Notes: generated from the letters alone by a model not told the origin. Numbered from the stretch's first letter, positions 23,401 through 33,181 are shown. The stretch is DNA of 64,000 bases from Haemaphysalis longicornis (GCA_013339765.2 CM023449.1:205245422-205309421); one strand, 5' to 3'. Program-made: numbers and translations.

Positions 23401-23625
23401 TCCGACAGCTTTCACGTTGAGTGGAACGTAAACTTTAATTTTCTTTAATTCGGGGTTGTGCTGAGACTGTGTGACATTTGTGGGGGGTGTGATTGTGCTG
23501 TGCAGAGAGGACGGGTCGGTGAAGATCCTCACCAAGGGGGACAACAACTCGGTCGACGACCGGGGCCTCTACGCACCCGGGCAGATGTGGCTCGACAAGA
23601 AGGACATCGTCGGCCGGGCAAGAGG
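14413..23625 (+). CDS. SEC11: SEC11, signal peptidase complex catalytic subunit (four exons seen, 3' end missing)
   Basis: Four exons join in frame to 141 codons plus two bases. SEC11 is the serine protease of the ER signal peptidase complex and removes signal peptides on the lumenal side. Residues 1-15 are the short cytoplasmic start (MLDMLDDLKRMNKRQ) and about 17-51 include the membrane anchor (MIVSSALMIWKGLMVV). The nucleophile Ser54 lies in SGSMEP, His94 in PIVHRVLK, and Asp114 and Asp120 in KGDNNSVDDRGLY. Animal SEC11 proteins are about 179 residues long, so some 37 C-terminal residues (a hydrophobic tail starting FVPY in relatives) are missing; I could not find them on the + strand up to 64000. 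Introns are 740, 4357 and 3691 bases, all GT-AG. Whether this is the SEC11A- or SEC11C-like form cannot be decided here. Confidence 0.96.
15198..15307 (+). CDS. SEC11: SEC11 exon 2
   Basis: The acceptor CTTTCCTTGCAG ends at 15197 and the donor GTAAAC starts at 15308. It encodes LLYQVLNFGMIVSSALMIWK and on to GSGSPIVVVL, the transmembrane anchor and the segment just before the active-site serine. The last two bases (AG) begin the Ser52 codon, completed in exon 3. Relatives read LYYQ where this copy reads LLYQ. Confidence 0.96.
15817..16557. mobile_element. Foldback/MITE-like element in SEC11 intron 2
   Basis: GGGAGCGCGTGGCCACCGG followed by TACTATCAGAG near 15848-15878 is answered by the near complement CTCTGATAGTACCGGCGGCC and ATGCGCTCCCG near 16503-16533. 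The match weakens outward, so exact ends and target duplication are unclear. No coding capacity is visible. Class unknown. Confidence 0.6.
16558..17190. other. Intron sequence with (CA)n
   Basis: A short CA microsatellite lies at about 17037-17050. Nothing else is recognised. Confidence 0.5.
17193..17356. repeat. Tandem duplication, 91 bp unit, nearly two copies
   Basis: The block starting TTCTTGGCCAATCCC at 17193 recurs at 17284 (TTCCTGGCCAATCCC). Both run on through CACGTGGGTATGTGCCATGT and the GC-rich GCGCGCGCCCATCTCC. Only a few differences separate the two, so the duplication is fairly recent. Confidence 0.9.
17357..17676. other. Unassigned intron sequence
   Basis: Nothing recognised apart from a short TATATATA stretch near 17640. 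Confidence 0.4.
17679..17900 (-). mobile_element. Ruka SINE on the minus strand, damaged head
   Basis: Read on the minus strand, the tail complementary to GATTGATTGTAGGG (17679) is preceded by the 3' body (complement of GTAGTGGAGGGCTGC), the AACGTGCGCCGAAATC block and the B-box region. The tRNA-like head beyond GTTGAGCACGAGG is degraded. The insertion lies in SEC11 intron 2. Confidence 0.85.
17901..19359. other. Unassigned SEC11 intron 2 sequence
   Basis: No supportable gene. The ORFs present are short, overlap on opposite strands and show no known motif. Confidence 0.4.
19360..19443. repeat. Short minisatellite of CAGTAATCCAGAT units
   Basis: The core CAGTAATCCAGAT is repeated about five times with small insertions and losses. 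It directly abuts the Ruka fragment that follows and lies about 220 bases upstream of SEC11 exon 3. Confidence 0.85.
19446..19559 (+). mobile_element. Ruka SINE, 3' fragment
   Basis: GCAGGTGGTCGAAATTAATT and a diverged version of the CCCTCCACTACGGC block are followed by CAGTCAATCAGC, the usual end of Ruka. The pol III head is absent. Confidence 0.7.
19665..19814 (+). CDS. SEC11: SEC11 exon 3 (catalytic Ser and His)
   Basis: The acceptor TTTCCGTACAG ends at 19664 and the donor GTGAGC starts at 19815. The exon encodes SGSMEPAFHRGDLLFLTN and then DIPIVHRVLKLHEK, with nucleophile Ser54 and general-base His94. Its GC content is much higher than the surrounding intron, as expected for selected coding sequence. 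It ends in phase 2 (AA of Lys102). Confidence 0.97.
19815..20810. other. SEC11 intron 3, left part
   Basis: No gene or repeat family recognised apart from a poly(T) run near 19840. Confidence 0.4.
20815..22521. mobile_element. TTAA-flanked element (AGGAGCCATGAAGAG family), copy 1
   Basis: Both ends read AGGAGCCATGAAGAGAAAAC inward and are flanked by TTAA (20811-20814 and 22522-22525). The terminal repeat extends about 45 bases with few mismatches. TTAA duplication is known for piggyBac and Kolobok. The tips start AGG rather than the CC typical of piggyBac, so Kolobok is the better guess. The interior shows no recognisable transposase. A 92-codon frame at 21007-21285 is present but unassigned. 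The copy at 53962-55071 is related and inverted. Confidence 0.85.
22526..23189. other. Unassigned SEC11 intron 3 sequence
   Basis: No gene or repeat recognised. Confidence 0.4.
23190..23440 (+). repeat. Dispersed repeat, partner of 13640-13850
   Basis: CGCTGGTGCAGTTTCAGGCA, GTAGCAGTGAGCGGATAACG and ACTTCCGACAGCTTTCACG are the reverse complement of the copy upstream of SEC11. It lies immediately before exon 4, so it forms part of intron 3. Confidence 0.75.
23506..23625 (+). CDS. SEC11: SEC11 exon 4 (catalytic Asp)
   Basis: The acceptor GTGCTGTGCAG ends at 23505 and the donor GTGAGT starts at 23626. The exon encodes EDGSVKILTKGDNNSVDD and on to KKDIVGRARG, containing the conserved Asp114 and Asp120. 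It ends in phase 2 (GG of Gly142), so the missing next exon should begin with one base and then a Phe-Val-Pro-Tyr-like segment. Confidence 0.97.
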
Positions 23626-23752
23626 GTGAGTGCGGGGGGGGTGGTTCTTTGCTCAGCAACACAGGAACGGTGAAAGGTCCCTTCAGTGCCCTTGATGGAA
23701 GGAGGGGTTGTGGGCAAGGACTTTAACCCCTCAGCCCTTTTTCGCTGGGCAC

Positions 23753-23990
23753 CTGCCGCGGTGGCGCTCAGTGGCTAGGGCATTGTGCTGCTGAGCCCGA
23801 GGACGCAAGTTCGATCCAGGCCGCAGTGGCTGCTTTTCAAGTGGATGTGAAAAGTAAACATGTCCGTGTGTTCTGCGTTAAAAATCCCCAGTTGGTTGAA
23901 ATTGATCCAAGAGAGCCCTCCACTATGGCACGCCTGATAGCCCAGGGGTAGCTTCGGCGTGTTACACCCCATAATCAATCAATCAATCAA
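23753..23990 (+). mobile_element. Ruka SINE, diverged copy
   Basis: CTGCCGCGGTGGCGCTCAGT, a B box with one base lost (AAGTTCGATCC), the CCCTCCACTATGGCACGCC block and a tail of AATCAATCAATCAATCAA show a complete but older Ruka. It lies about 130 bases after the exon 4 donor. Confidence 0.9.
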
Positions 23991-25937
23991 GCAACCTATT
24001 TGGCTGGCCACTCCAGATGTCTCTCGATGCTGTCTGTGTACAGCAAGGTGTGGTATTAGGGATTTGAACTAACAAAACTGTTCGTGGGAAGAATCTTAGT
24101 TCACCAAATAAGTTTTTGCAGTAAGGGGGCCATGGGTATGAGTCCAGCGTTTCCACAACGGGTTAAAAGGGCACCAGTTGTATAAAGTTGTGTCACCTAA
24201 GGCTGTGGAAGGTAGTCCAATAGGGTGCTAATCTGAAATAGTAACTGTGCGTCGTCCGCAGCTGTGCTAGCCTTGCTTTTGCATTTCGAATGATAATGCG
24301 TTTCCTGCTACTCCTTGTGTTGCTCTGAGTAGGCGGCCTGTTCTATTTTGAAAAAATATTTGACATTTTATGGGCGAGCTTGTAGGGTGTTGTATATTCT
24401 GCATACCTAATAATCACAGTCTTCACAATTGTCAGGGATTGGAGGTGGTATGCCATGGCACCATTCAAGTCCCACGACTTGGAAGGGAGGGGCGACAAAC
24501 AACTTCCCTTGTGTGCAGATCAGGAGATGTGGTTCAGACTTGCTAACTGGCTTGATTGGCCACTGGCGAAGGCATGATTCCAGGCATGGAATTCCCGTAA
24601 CACAACCAAGCACATTTACTCTATCCGGACATGCTGGAAATACAGAGGCACACGCATACAACAGACACCTCCATTGACGTGCCTTTCGGGTCAAGGCTGA
24701 CAACCGACAAACACAGAGTGCATTGGAGTCAAAGACAGAGCTCACTGATACGAGCTGAAGAACAAGGGGTCAGTAAGATGATGGGGAAATGAAGTGCACA
24801 CATAGGCAGGGTCGAGGGCTTCCCCCAAACTGCTAACAATGCCCGTTAGAAACATGCACGCAACACGGGGTGCTAAAAAAGCTAGGTTCAAGTCCACGCA
24901 GTTCTCATAAGGAATATGACGATACAGATGACGGTTAGAGAGTGTCCTGGAGAAGAGTGGAGAAGAGGAGGAGGTCTTAGCGGCAGTTCTTGACGCTCTC
25001 CCCAAACGAGGCGTCGGGCTGCCAGTCGTCTGCAATTGAGCACTGTTGATTGCTGGCACAATTCGGGCACAATTTGCAATTCGGCGACGCACATGGTCCC
25101 CTCCTTGAACGAATCTTTGCGGCCCGGAGTTCACGTTCACCACTTTCGCCGCACAGGAGCCAAACGCCGTGTCCCCACCACCTGTCCGACCCCTGTGGTT
25201 CCGCACTTCCCTCTGCCAACCACTGCCGCGTTGTACCTGTGGCTTGGTTTTTTTTAGCCGCCCTGTTCTTCCAAGAATCTGGTGGGTGGGGACTTCCGTC
25301 GGCTGCGGCACTCTCGCCTACATCCTGCGACACGTGGCTTATCAACCAGTGTGCCGAAATGGCAAGGACAAACTCTCCCTTTGCTGCCACGTTTCTTTTC
25401 TTCCCCCACCAAAATGGCGAGTGGAGAAAAATAGCCAGAGAGAGGCACGAATTTCACGCCACCAATACATGCTTTGCGTTATTATGGCCATGCTTGTATT
25501 GTAGTGCTATGCTACCCTCCTTTTCCATGCTTGCACGATAATAACGTTCTACTTGGTGTTCCAATTGTGGGAATCTTATGCAGGGTGGCAAGCAAGGGCT
25601 CTGAAAGGTTTCCTCCATTTGTGAGTTATTCTGAGCACTTCGGTGGTGTTATGCACTGTTATTTTGGTCACTTCATTCAGTCCTCACTACTTTATTGAAC
25701 ATGTGTACATAGAACTGTTGCTCATTTTGAACCTGTTTGGGAATCGAATGTGTTTTAACTGTGTGTCGAATGCACTCTCCCATAGTATAGATTTCTAAAA
25801 CTGCAGCGTCAAACTGGGCCCTACCTGGAGGCATCCTTGGGTGGGTCATTGTGGGGAGGCTTCCCTGTGGTACACCATTGAATAACGGCTGCAGGGACAC
25901 TATTTGCAATTTGTGCGTGCTCCTGCCACTTAAAACT
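23991..25937. other. Unassigned sequence downstream of SEC11 exon 4
   Basis: A minus-strand frame of 189 codons (24742-25311) is the longest here, but it overlaps long frames on the other strand and shows no domain. The expected last SEC11 exon was looked for and not seen. No terminal repeats recognised. Confidence 0.4.
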
Positions 25938-25941
25938 TTAA

Positions 25942-26949
25942 CCTCTTTCCGTACCGCACGCAGCGATTTCGATCATGAGCGATCGAAATCCATCGGAGTT
26001 TTCAAACGCTGATTTTGAAAAGTCGCGCCGGGCGCTTTGAAACGTTTGGCGCCATCTACCGTGTAGCACAAGAAATAAGCTTCATTTGCTGTGTAGTTTG
26101 TATTTTTTTGAGCCAGGTGGCGGCAGTTTAAGCCCGCCGGGAGAAGCGTATACGCGGCGTAGTTGCCGCGGAAGATGCTGCGCCCCCGCGAGCTCGACGC
26201 TTGCTCCCAAACACCGCAAATCGCGAGATTCTACTCAATCTTCGGTCAATTTTCGGGACTTTACTAGCAGCAGTGACTCTTCCGATGATTTCGCATCAGT
26301 CAGACTTGAGTTTTGACAGTGACGATGAAGACAATCAGCCCGGAACATCAGCGGCCGACAACAGGTAAGCGAGAGGCTTGTTTTCTCTAGTGTAGCGCGG
26401 TTTTCTTTGAGTGCTCCGCTGACGGTTCGCGAGGTTTATCAGTGTCACGCATGGTTCTATCTTATCTGCAGGGTTTCCACATCCTTTGGCCAAGACTCGC
26501 TGCTGCCTCGACAACGGAGTTTTTGCAATAAAAATCTTTACCTAAAACAATCGAGAAAACCTTTTTTTCTTCGTGGTTTTGAAGCGCTGTAAACAAACTT
26601 TTGCAGCTCAGAAACCGATAAAGTTAGGGCTTTGATTTTTTTAGAGAACATTGTCAAGAAATGCAGAAAACATTTGTATATTTCAGAATTTCTTCTAAAA
26701 ATTTTTCTTTGAAGTTATAAGAGCGTTTTCGCAATTTTGTGCTAAATTTGCCCAAAATGTCCTAATTTGACAATTTTATTTTGCTTTTTCCTCTCTTTAC
26801 AATTCATAAAAGTTATGTCAATAAAAAGAGGAATCTATTTAGGTTCATTTTCGTGTGATTTATACATTTTTTCGCCTAACAGGTTTTTCATAAAAAAAAC
26901 ATTACCGGAACCCACAAAAAACGGCACTTTTCCCCCGGTACGCAAAGAG
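25942..26949 (+). mobile_element. piggyBac-like non-autonomous element
   Basis: The left end CCTCTTTCCGTACCG and the right end CGGTACGCAAAGAG are inverted and flanked by TTAA (25938-25941 and 26950-26953). TTAA with CCTCTTT/CTCTTTGCG-type tips resembles piggyBac-derived MITEs. Inside, a short acidic frame (26286-26365) resembles a piggyBac transposase N terminus. Length is about 1.0 kb, far below an autonomous element. Confidence 0.75.
26286..26365 (+). pseudogene. Possible piggyBac transposase first-exon relic
   Basis: From the ATG at about 26286 the frame reads MISHQSDLSFDSDDEDNQPG and then TSAADN, an acidic Ser/Asp-rich start of the kind piggyBac transposases have. A GTAAGC donor-like site follows. 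No catalytic domain is present downstream. Identification rests on composition and context only. Confidence 0.4.
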
Positions 26950-27083
26950 TTAAGCACGCTTTCATACATTGAGGGCATAGCTCGCGTGCGGGAGAAGTCT
27001 GCAGTCTTTCCTTCTTGCCTTTTGTTGCTGTGTGGTGCTGCAAAGGTGAACGCACCCCCCAGCACTAGGCTTAGTTCGCAGGC

Positions 27084-28690
27084 AATAGACCCTTTGCAAA
27101 ATGGCGGGCCACACTGAACATTCAGCGGTGGCAACACTGGTGGTTAACGTGACAACGCCTTGATAAAGGAAGCATCACGCAGGAACGTCCTTGCAGTTGC
27201 ACGTTTTGGCCCATCGCTTTACCATTCTGCAACCTCATAAAGAGATATTTTTGGTTTTTTGTGCACCCTGCTAGTGCTCTTGTTGGTGTCTCCTGTTTTA
27301 GGTTGGCAATCTCCAGGGCAATGTTTCTTTTGTATACACTATCTTGAAAGCTGTATTTTATGTGCCGGTCATGACTGGCACCGTTATTAGCACCGAACAT
27401 TTAGGCAGCAGAGTTGTTTCAGTGCAGGCGAATTCGAGCCCGCATTCGTGCTTTGCTCTGCCCGCGCTGATGGATGTTCCAACATCTGTGACCCGCAAAC
27501 GCACGCGTCTTTTTTGAGAACTGTTCTGTGGTACAGTTTCATGCCTGGATCATGACATTGAGGCAGGATAGTTGTGTCAGTGCAGCCGAAAATTCGAACG
27601 TGCAGGCGTGTATCGCTCTGCTTGTTTTGACGTTTCAACGGCAGTAGATGGGGAATGCAGTGTAGATCTTTATTTTTTATGCATTTCATTCTCTCGTGGT
27701 GGTAATGGCGCATACCAGGCAGCGATTACGGCGTACTCGAACTGAATTAGAATCCTGCTTTTCTATTTAAATCCCAATGTAAGTATGAACCCCCCTGATG
27801 CAATGCCCGAATTGTGCTGGTTATGTGATACAGATGAAAGAATAATCACATGTTTATAACTTGCAAAACTATAAATGAAAGCTTATTTCTTGTGCTACAC
27901 GGTAGATGGCGCCAAACGTTTCAAAGCGCCCGGCGCGACTTTCAAATCAGCGCGACTTTCAAAAACAGTGGTTGCAACTTGCAATGTGTCCTGTCAAGCA
28001 TTTCCAACTGACATACAGATGAAAAAAAGATGGATCGCAGGAATGAAGAGAGATGAGGGCCAATATTTTACTGTCTGCAAGGCAACGAAAGTTTGTTCGG
28101 AACATTTCATGGAGACAAGAGCAGTGTCTTTATAAATGCTTTTGTCCTTTCCGCAAATTGTTTAGAATGTTTAAACAGTCGCCACGTGAGCACTCAGCAA
28201 GGAACGTGTAGTCCATTCATAGCGGCCATCCGCCACTGCGACGGGGTAAGGACGCATCGAATAAACACAATTACAACTCGACGACTAAGCAAATAGGCAG
28301 CGGTTAGGCTATTTGTTCTTGGTAACAAATTCTGCATTTGTTTGCTGCTGTTCGTCATCCCAGACGACGGTATTCTGCGCTGAAATTGTAAGTAGGATCT
28401 CGTAGCATCTGTCAGTCGACTACCTCATCGAATGGAAGTCCAGAATATGCTGCTCTTCAAACAAAGGAAGAGCAGCAAAGGTACATATTTTCCCTCCCAG
28501 TCTTAAAAAAAACAACTTTATGAGAAGCGCATGTCATTACCACACCGTGGCAGACATTACCTGCTCTGTGTTAGCGGTCTTTTGGCTGTTTTTGCCGTTT
28601 TCGCTTCCTTTATGATGGCGGTGCACAGTGTTGCCGGAATCGCTTACTGCTCCTCCGCTAGCGCTTGGGCCATTTTGCAAAGGGTCTATT
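27084..28690 (+). mobile_element. THAP-containing DNA transposon relic with terminal inverted repeats
   Basis: AATAGACCCTTTGCAAAATG at 27084 is exactly complemented by CATTTTGCAAAGGGTCTATT ending at 28690, about 22 bp in all. A shared GGCAACACTG lies some 50 bases inside each end. The flanks show no clear target duplication. A THAP zinc-finger frame lies inside. P, Kolobok and some other superfamilies carry THAP domains, so the family is left open. Confidence 0.7.
27875..28135 (+). pseudogene. THAP-type zinc-finger domain fragment
   Basis: The 86-codon frame ends in FPTDIQMKKRWIAGMKRDEG and then FTVCKATKVCSEHF, a good match to the C-terminal two thirds of a THAP DNA-binding domain (Pro, Trp and the final C-x2-H pair). 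Two cysteines upstream (CNVSC) fit the first ligand pair, but their spacing to the conserved FP is short. The first 30 codons come from a repeat segment also found inverted in the piggyBac-like MITE. The frame stops right after the domain, so no transposase core is present. A host THAP gene exon is a less likely alternative. Confidence 0.65.
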
Positions 28691-29627
28691 AAGGTTTGAA
28701 TGCACTGGTTTATGTATCATATTTCTTGTTTTGTGAAAAACATTGGCAAAATCATATAGACTATGGCATAAGCAGGTTTCAGTTTCTCTTGTGTGTAAGA
28801 CGCATGGAGAGGGGGGTGAGCAATCACCTTCAATTCATTTCCACTTGGGACACATATGCTTCTGGGGTGGCGCCGCTGTGCCAGAGTCAGTGTCCGAAGA
28901 GCTGCATGCTTGCTGCTGCTCCTCAAATGACGAGCTGTCTTGTAAATCCGAGCTTGCTGCGTATTTGAAACTGCAAAAGCCTCCACATCAGCCCGCCATC
29001 AAATGTATCGCTTTTTTTGGTACATACACCAATGCAAAGGTGGCCATTTCACTTACCCCTGTGGCTTGAAGCATATGGAACATGGCAGGTGAAAATTGGA
29101 AGTGGAGGGAAGTGGTTGCAACGGACAAGACGCACGCCTTCCCAGAGAAGTTTCCTTGAAGCAGAGTACTCCGATGAGAGCCTCTGGGAAGTGGGAAACT
29201 TTGCAGCACGCAGGGAAGAGAAGAGATACGGAAAAGAAGGCCTCTACAAATATGCGAAAGGTGGCAGCGCTGCCTCATGGACAGAGGAGGCCTGATGCAG
29301 TGGCACGCATTTTGGAATGGGGAACTGGGAGCATGGCGGTATACGCAATCAGTAAACCCGGTGTTCCCACCACAGGTCGAGTGCGCTGCTGCAGTGCGGC
29401 AACCGCATCCATTGTGGGGGTGATTTAATCGCCACAGAGTATAGGTAACCTGCATGAAGGGAGAAGTGAGAGGTGAATGAAACAAGGATCTTGGAAGATA
29501 TCACAGGCAGCAGGATTCTTTCTCCCAGGCAGAGCAGATTTGCATTTTGGTGGCAGTTCTGAATGAGAAAATGCGTAACGTGTGGGTGCATTAGTGCGCT
29601 TTTGGGCAATACGTGGGGACGTGCCGG
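28691..29627. other. Unassigned sequence
   Basis: No motif was recognised in the overlapping short open frames. Confidence 0.4.
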
Positions 29628-29629
29628 TA

Positions 29630-30542
29630 CGGTCTACTCCACTTATAACGATATCCAAGTTCCAAGGAAATACCATTATTATATCTGATCATTGTTATAA
29701 GCGGATTGCGAAAAAAAGACAAAACAGCACTCAAAACATTTTATTTGCATGCAAGCAAGGTCGTACTACTACTAATTTGCGAAAAAGAAGCCACAGTCGA
29801 TAACCTTTGTTTGCCGTATGTGGAGCTAGTGCATAATCTCTTTCAAGAGCATCTGTAGGGGATTCACCTAGCCGAGCGAAAGGTCCTTGGCAGAAACAAA
29901 GTCCCTGAGGGACTGTGTCACGCATTGGGCCTCCTACGAAGACACTACCTGATTCGGCTGTGCAACCGCGTCGTTAGAGTCGTCACTGTTACCGCTGTCC
30001 GCACGTATCCTTGCAACGATGGCCTTTGAGTGAGGCACTCGGAAGTTTCCTCACCATCGGCCCTGACGTCCCTTCCGTGGAAAAACGGAGGCAGTTGAAG
30101 AGGCACCCAGTCAAATAAAAAAACAGTGCACACGTGACACAACAAGCAAACGTGTGACTCGTGAATGAGCAGTGCCTGCAATCTCGCGAGCGGGCGCGGG
30201 GATGATGCCAAAGCGGTGGTGCCGGGAGGGGGGGTTCGTAAGGAAAACTGCTCTCCTCCTCTCCGCTTTCTCGTCGACTCATTTTCTGATGGGTGGAAGG
30301 GATGCGAGGCTCATTACGGCTCACGGGGCATGCCGTCGGCGCGTTGAGCCAGCGGGAGCTCGCATTTTCGGGGCACGCTGGAACCAGATTTAATCGTTAT
30401 ATCCGATATCACGGCACTGGAGCATTGTAATAAGCGGTTTATTTTGCTATAGAAAGCATACGAAAGTGGATGGTGCCTTAGTGTTTCATCGTTACATCCG
30501 ATATATGGTTATAAACCGTATCGTTATAAGTGAACTCGACTG
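29630..30542 (-). mobile_element. pogo/Tigger-like non-autonomous element, copy 2
   Basis: The ends CGGTCTACTCCACTTATAAC and GTTATAAGTGAACTCGACTG are inverted and flanked by TA (29628-29629 and 30543-30544). Internal segments such as GACTGTGTCACGCATTGGGC match copy 1 (9260-9800) in reverse complement. Copy 2 is longer and keeps about 370 bases that copy 1 lacks. Confidence 0.85.
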
Positions 30543-30544
30543 TA

Positions 30545-31210
30545 CATGAATTTCATTGAAAGGGTTTAAAGAGTGCAGCCCTAACATTTACGGTAATGTT
30601 GAATATACAGTGCTTACATGGTTCTAACGCACCTCCAATTGTTGCATGCAGCTATGTTTTCTTGAGAAAATTCTTGGAAAATAATTGTACCTCGAAAATG
30701 GGTCGACCACGCAGATGTGAAAAATGTGACACCGTGTACCTTGCAGGAGACGTTTTATTTGACGCATTCAGTGGGGCAGCAAAATTCCCCTTGCGGTTCA
30801 TAGGCTTGCTTATCCAGCTCCTGTTGGCCTTAAAACTGGAGGGTGAACATTGAAAGCATGTGCTGTTATGGGCGTTTGACCTTCTTAATTTCAGGCGTGG
30901 GGCCGTTGCTTCTCTGCTATTGCGCAGTCATGTCTCTGAGACACCCAGTGTGCGTGATGCTACTCAGCCACTCTCGCTCTCATCAAGTAAAATTACCTTC
31001 CGCTTGAAGTACACTTCATAGTGGTACAGTAGAACTTTGTTACAAGGGACAGTGTTCCAAAAGACACTTAGTTATAAGAGCAATTTGAAAATGGTTTGGT
31101 TGGTTTTCCTATGTTCGCCATGTTAGCAACATCGCATGGTTACAAGAAACACCCTGTTACTATGGGCAACTTCTTTAGCCACCTACAGAATTAATCTTTA
31201 GCTACCTACA
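30545..31210. other. Unassigned, with a possible pogo/Tigger-like left end
   Basis: TACAGTAGAACTTTGTTACA near 31025 resembles the tip of a pogo-like element, followed by GTTATAAGAGC. No matching right end was found. Otherwise nothing is recognised. Confidence 0.35.
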
Positions 31211-31377
31211 AAAGGATTTTGACCACATGGGTATCTTTAACGTGCGCCAAAATCTTGCACACACCGGCGTTTTTGCTTTTCGCCTCCATCAAAAAAAGCG
31301 GTTGCCGCGGCCGGTAATCGAACCCGCATCCTCGTGCTCAGCAGCACAATGCCTTCGCCACTGAGCCACTGTGGCGG
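31211..31377 (-). mobile_element. Ruka SINE on the minus strand, lacking its 3' third
   Basis: The complement reads CGCCACAGTGGCTCAGTGGC, a B box (GGTTCGATTACC), the GATGGAGGCGAAAAGC block and GGCGCACGTTAAAGATACCC. The CCCTCCACTACGG part and tail are missing at the left boundary. Confidence 0.85.
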
Positions 31378-31416
31378 TTGAAATTCTCACTTTTGTCCAC
31401 TTCATGTCCGTTTCAG

Positions 31417-31583
31417 CTGGACGCAGACGACGCACCTGATGTGACGCATCCTGAGCAAGGCGGGGCACTGGTTTCTGTGCATGTTATTAGTCAGAGGCCC
31501 CACGAGTGTGACTGCGTCATGGTCGAAACGGAAACGAGCACAACTCATAACTGCGCCTGCGGACTGATAATCGAACTATTTCG
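31417..31583 (+). other. Exon-like open segment of unknown origin
   Basis: An acceptor-like GTCCGTTTCAG ends at 31416 and a donor-like GTAGGG begins at 31584. The frame between is fully open and Asp/Thr/Cys-rich (LDADDAPDVTHPEQGGALVS onward, ending IIELFR). I recognise no family. It may be an exon of an unlisted gene, a transposon exon, or chance. Confidence 0.25.
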
Positions 31584-33179
31584 GTAGGGGTAACTCAAGT
31601 CGCTCGGCGTCAGTCCCACACTATGCAGGGCGTGGCGCAGAAAGTTGTTACAGTTTGCCAGAATAGAATTCTCGGTGAAAACACAAAGTTTGGGAAAACT
31701 GTAACGGACAAGGCCACTAACGTGGCCCTATTGTCGACTGAGAAGTCGCAACCTGCACACTAACCTTGAACACTTTTGCTCTCACCGCAGTGATGAGCCA
31801 TTCTGCAGTGTCCTTGAAGATGGACATAATGAGGCTTTTGGCATCTGCTGAAAGTTTTTTTTTTTTTAATAGTAATTGAATTTTGCGTTTCCGGTTGTTG
31901 TTACTTCTTTTCCCTCCTTTCATGTTGTTCTCTCTCAGGCTTTTTTGGGCGAGTTTACTTTTTGGCGTTTTGTACTTGACAGCATGGTCGAGAGCGAGTC
32001 AAGAAATGCAGCATATAGGGTTGGAAGGGCACCAGGCGGTGAGAGCAAAAAATACTTGTCGCAGTTGCCACTTCACTGGGTTCCAATACTCACCCCACGA
32101 TGAAGAAAGCTCGAACGCCTTGGCATCGGTGTTGATTGCCTCGAGGTACAGCTAATATGCGAGCATACGACTATTGCTCGTGGCGATGACTAGACGCTTT
32201 GGTAGGTCATGAAGTCATGCATGGATTCAGACCATGCTTTCTTGTCGGGTGCTACCGTTAGTTCACCGAGCGAATTCCTGGCGATGCAAGCAAGTTTCAA
32301 GGACTCACATTGTGAGGAAAGGGAGGTTCCACTATGTGAGAGGGGAATCCTGGCAGAAGGGATTGGTGTGGGTCCGCTCTAGCAATACTGTTTGTTGCCT
32401 GCGCATGCAAGGCCCACTAGGGTGTGGGCTATGTTCCGACAGCGATTGGTGTGCAATGCGGCAGTGCCAAATCATTATCAGGGTCCTTCAGTGCTTTTAC
32501 TGGTCACAAAACTTCGGCACTGGTTTCATATAGGGACAGAGTGCAGGAATGGTGGCTGCAGGCGCCACCGGCGCTGAGAGGGCTCCCAGCCACTGTGTGT
32601 GCCACAAGCGCCACTGCGAAACAAGCCACTGCGAAGTCTGCCCAGTCTTGGCATGCGAATGCTTGCTTTGTTTGGTTTCTCCGCTTCGATTTGGCTGCAG
32701 TGCTTAACCTAGTAGTGAGCAATATATCATCCAATCGTAAACGTACCCCTTTTGCTTTTCAGTGGCAGTTTCCTTTTCTTTCATGTTTTTTTTTTTTATT
32801 ATTATTCATTTACCCTAAAGTTCTTCGCTGGCGTTCCATAGGGGTGGGGTGAAAAAAAAATTAACAAATACAAACGTATTCCAGGCGGGATGCATGCCCC
32901 GACTTATTCCTATCGCTGCCGATAACTGCACCTGTGTCCTTGGGCTTCATGCGTACTGTCATGTTTACTCACTTTTTATTTCTATAACATTTTCTATATA
33001 TAGAAGTTATGTGGGAGCTCCACGGTAACATGAAAAAAAAGAACTGAATGGCAGTAAATACGTGTTTTTAAAAGTACACAAATAATAACTTTACTAATTA
33101 CACTGCAATGCGCAGAGCATAGCAGAAAGAGAATAATACTCGAAGTGAAAGCACAATAACATTGTACAGCACGATAAGA
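31584..33179. other. Unassigned sequence
   Basis: Poly(T) tracts near 31856 and 32787. Several overlapping open frames up to 142 codons, none with a known motif. Confidence 0.4.
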
Positions 33180-33181
33180 TA

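Noticed and set aside
24742..25311. 189-codon minus-strand open frame
   Set aside because: It overlaps long open frames on the opposite strand, has no recognised domain and lies in repeat-rich intergenic or intron sequence; probably chance.
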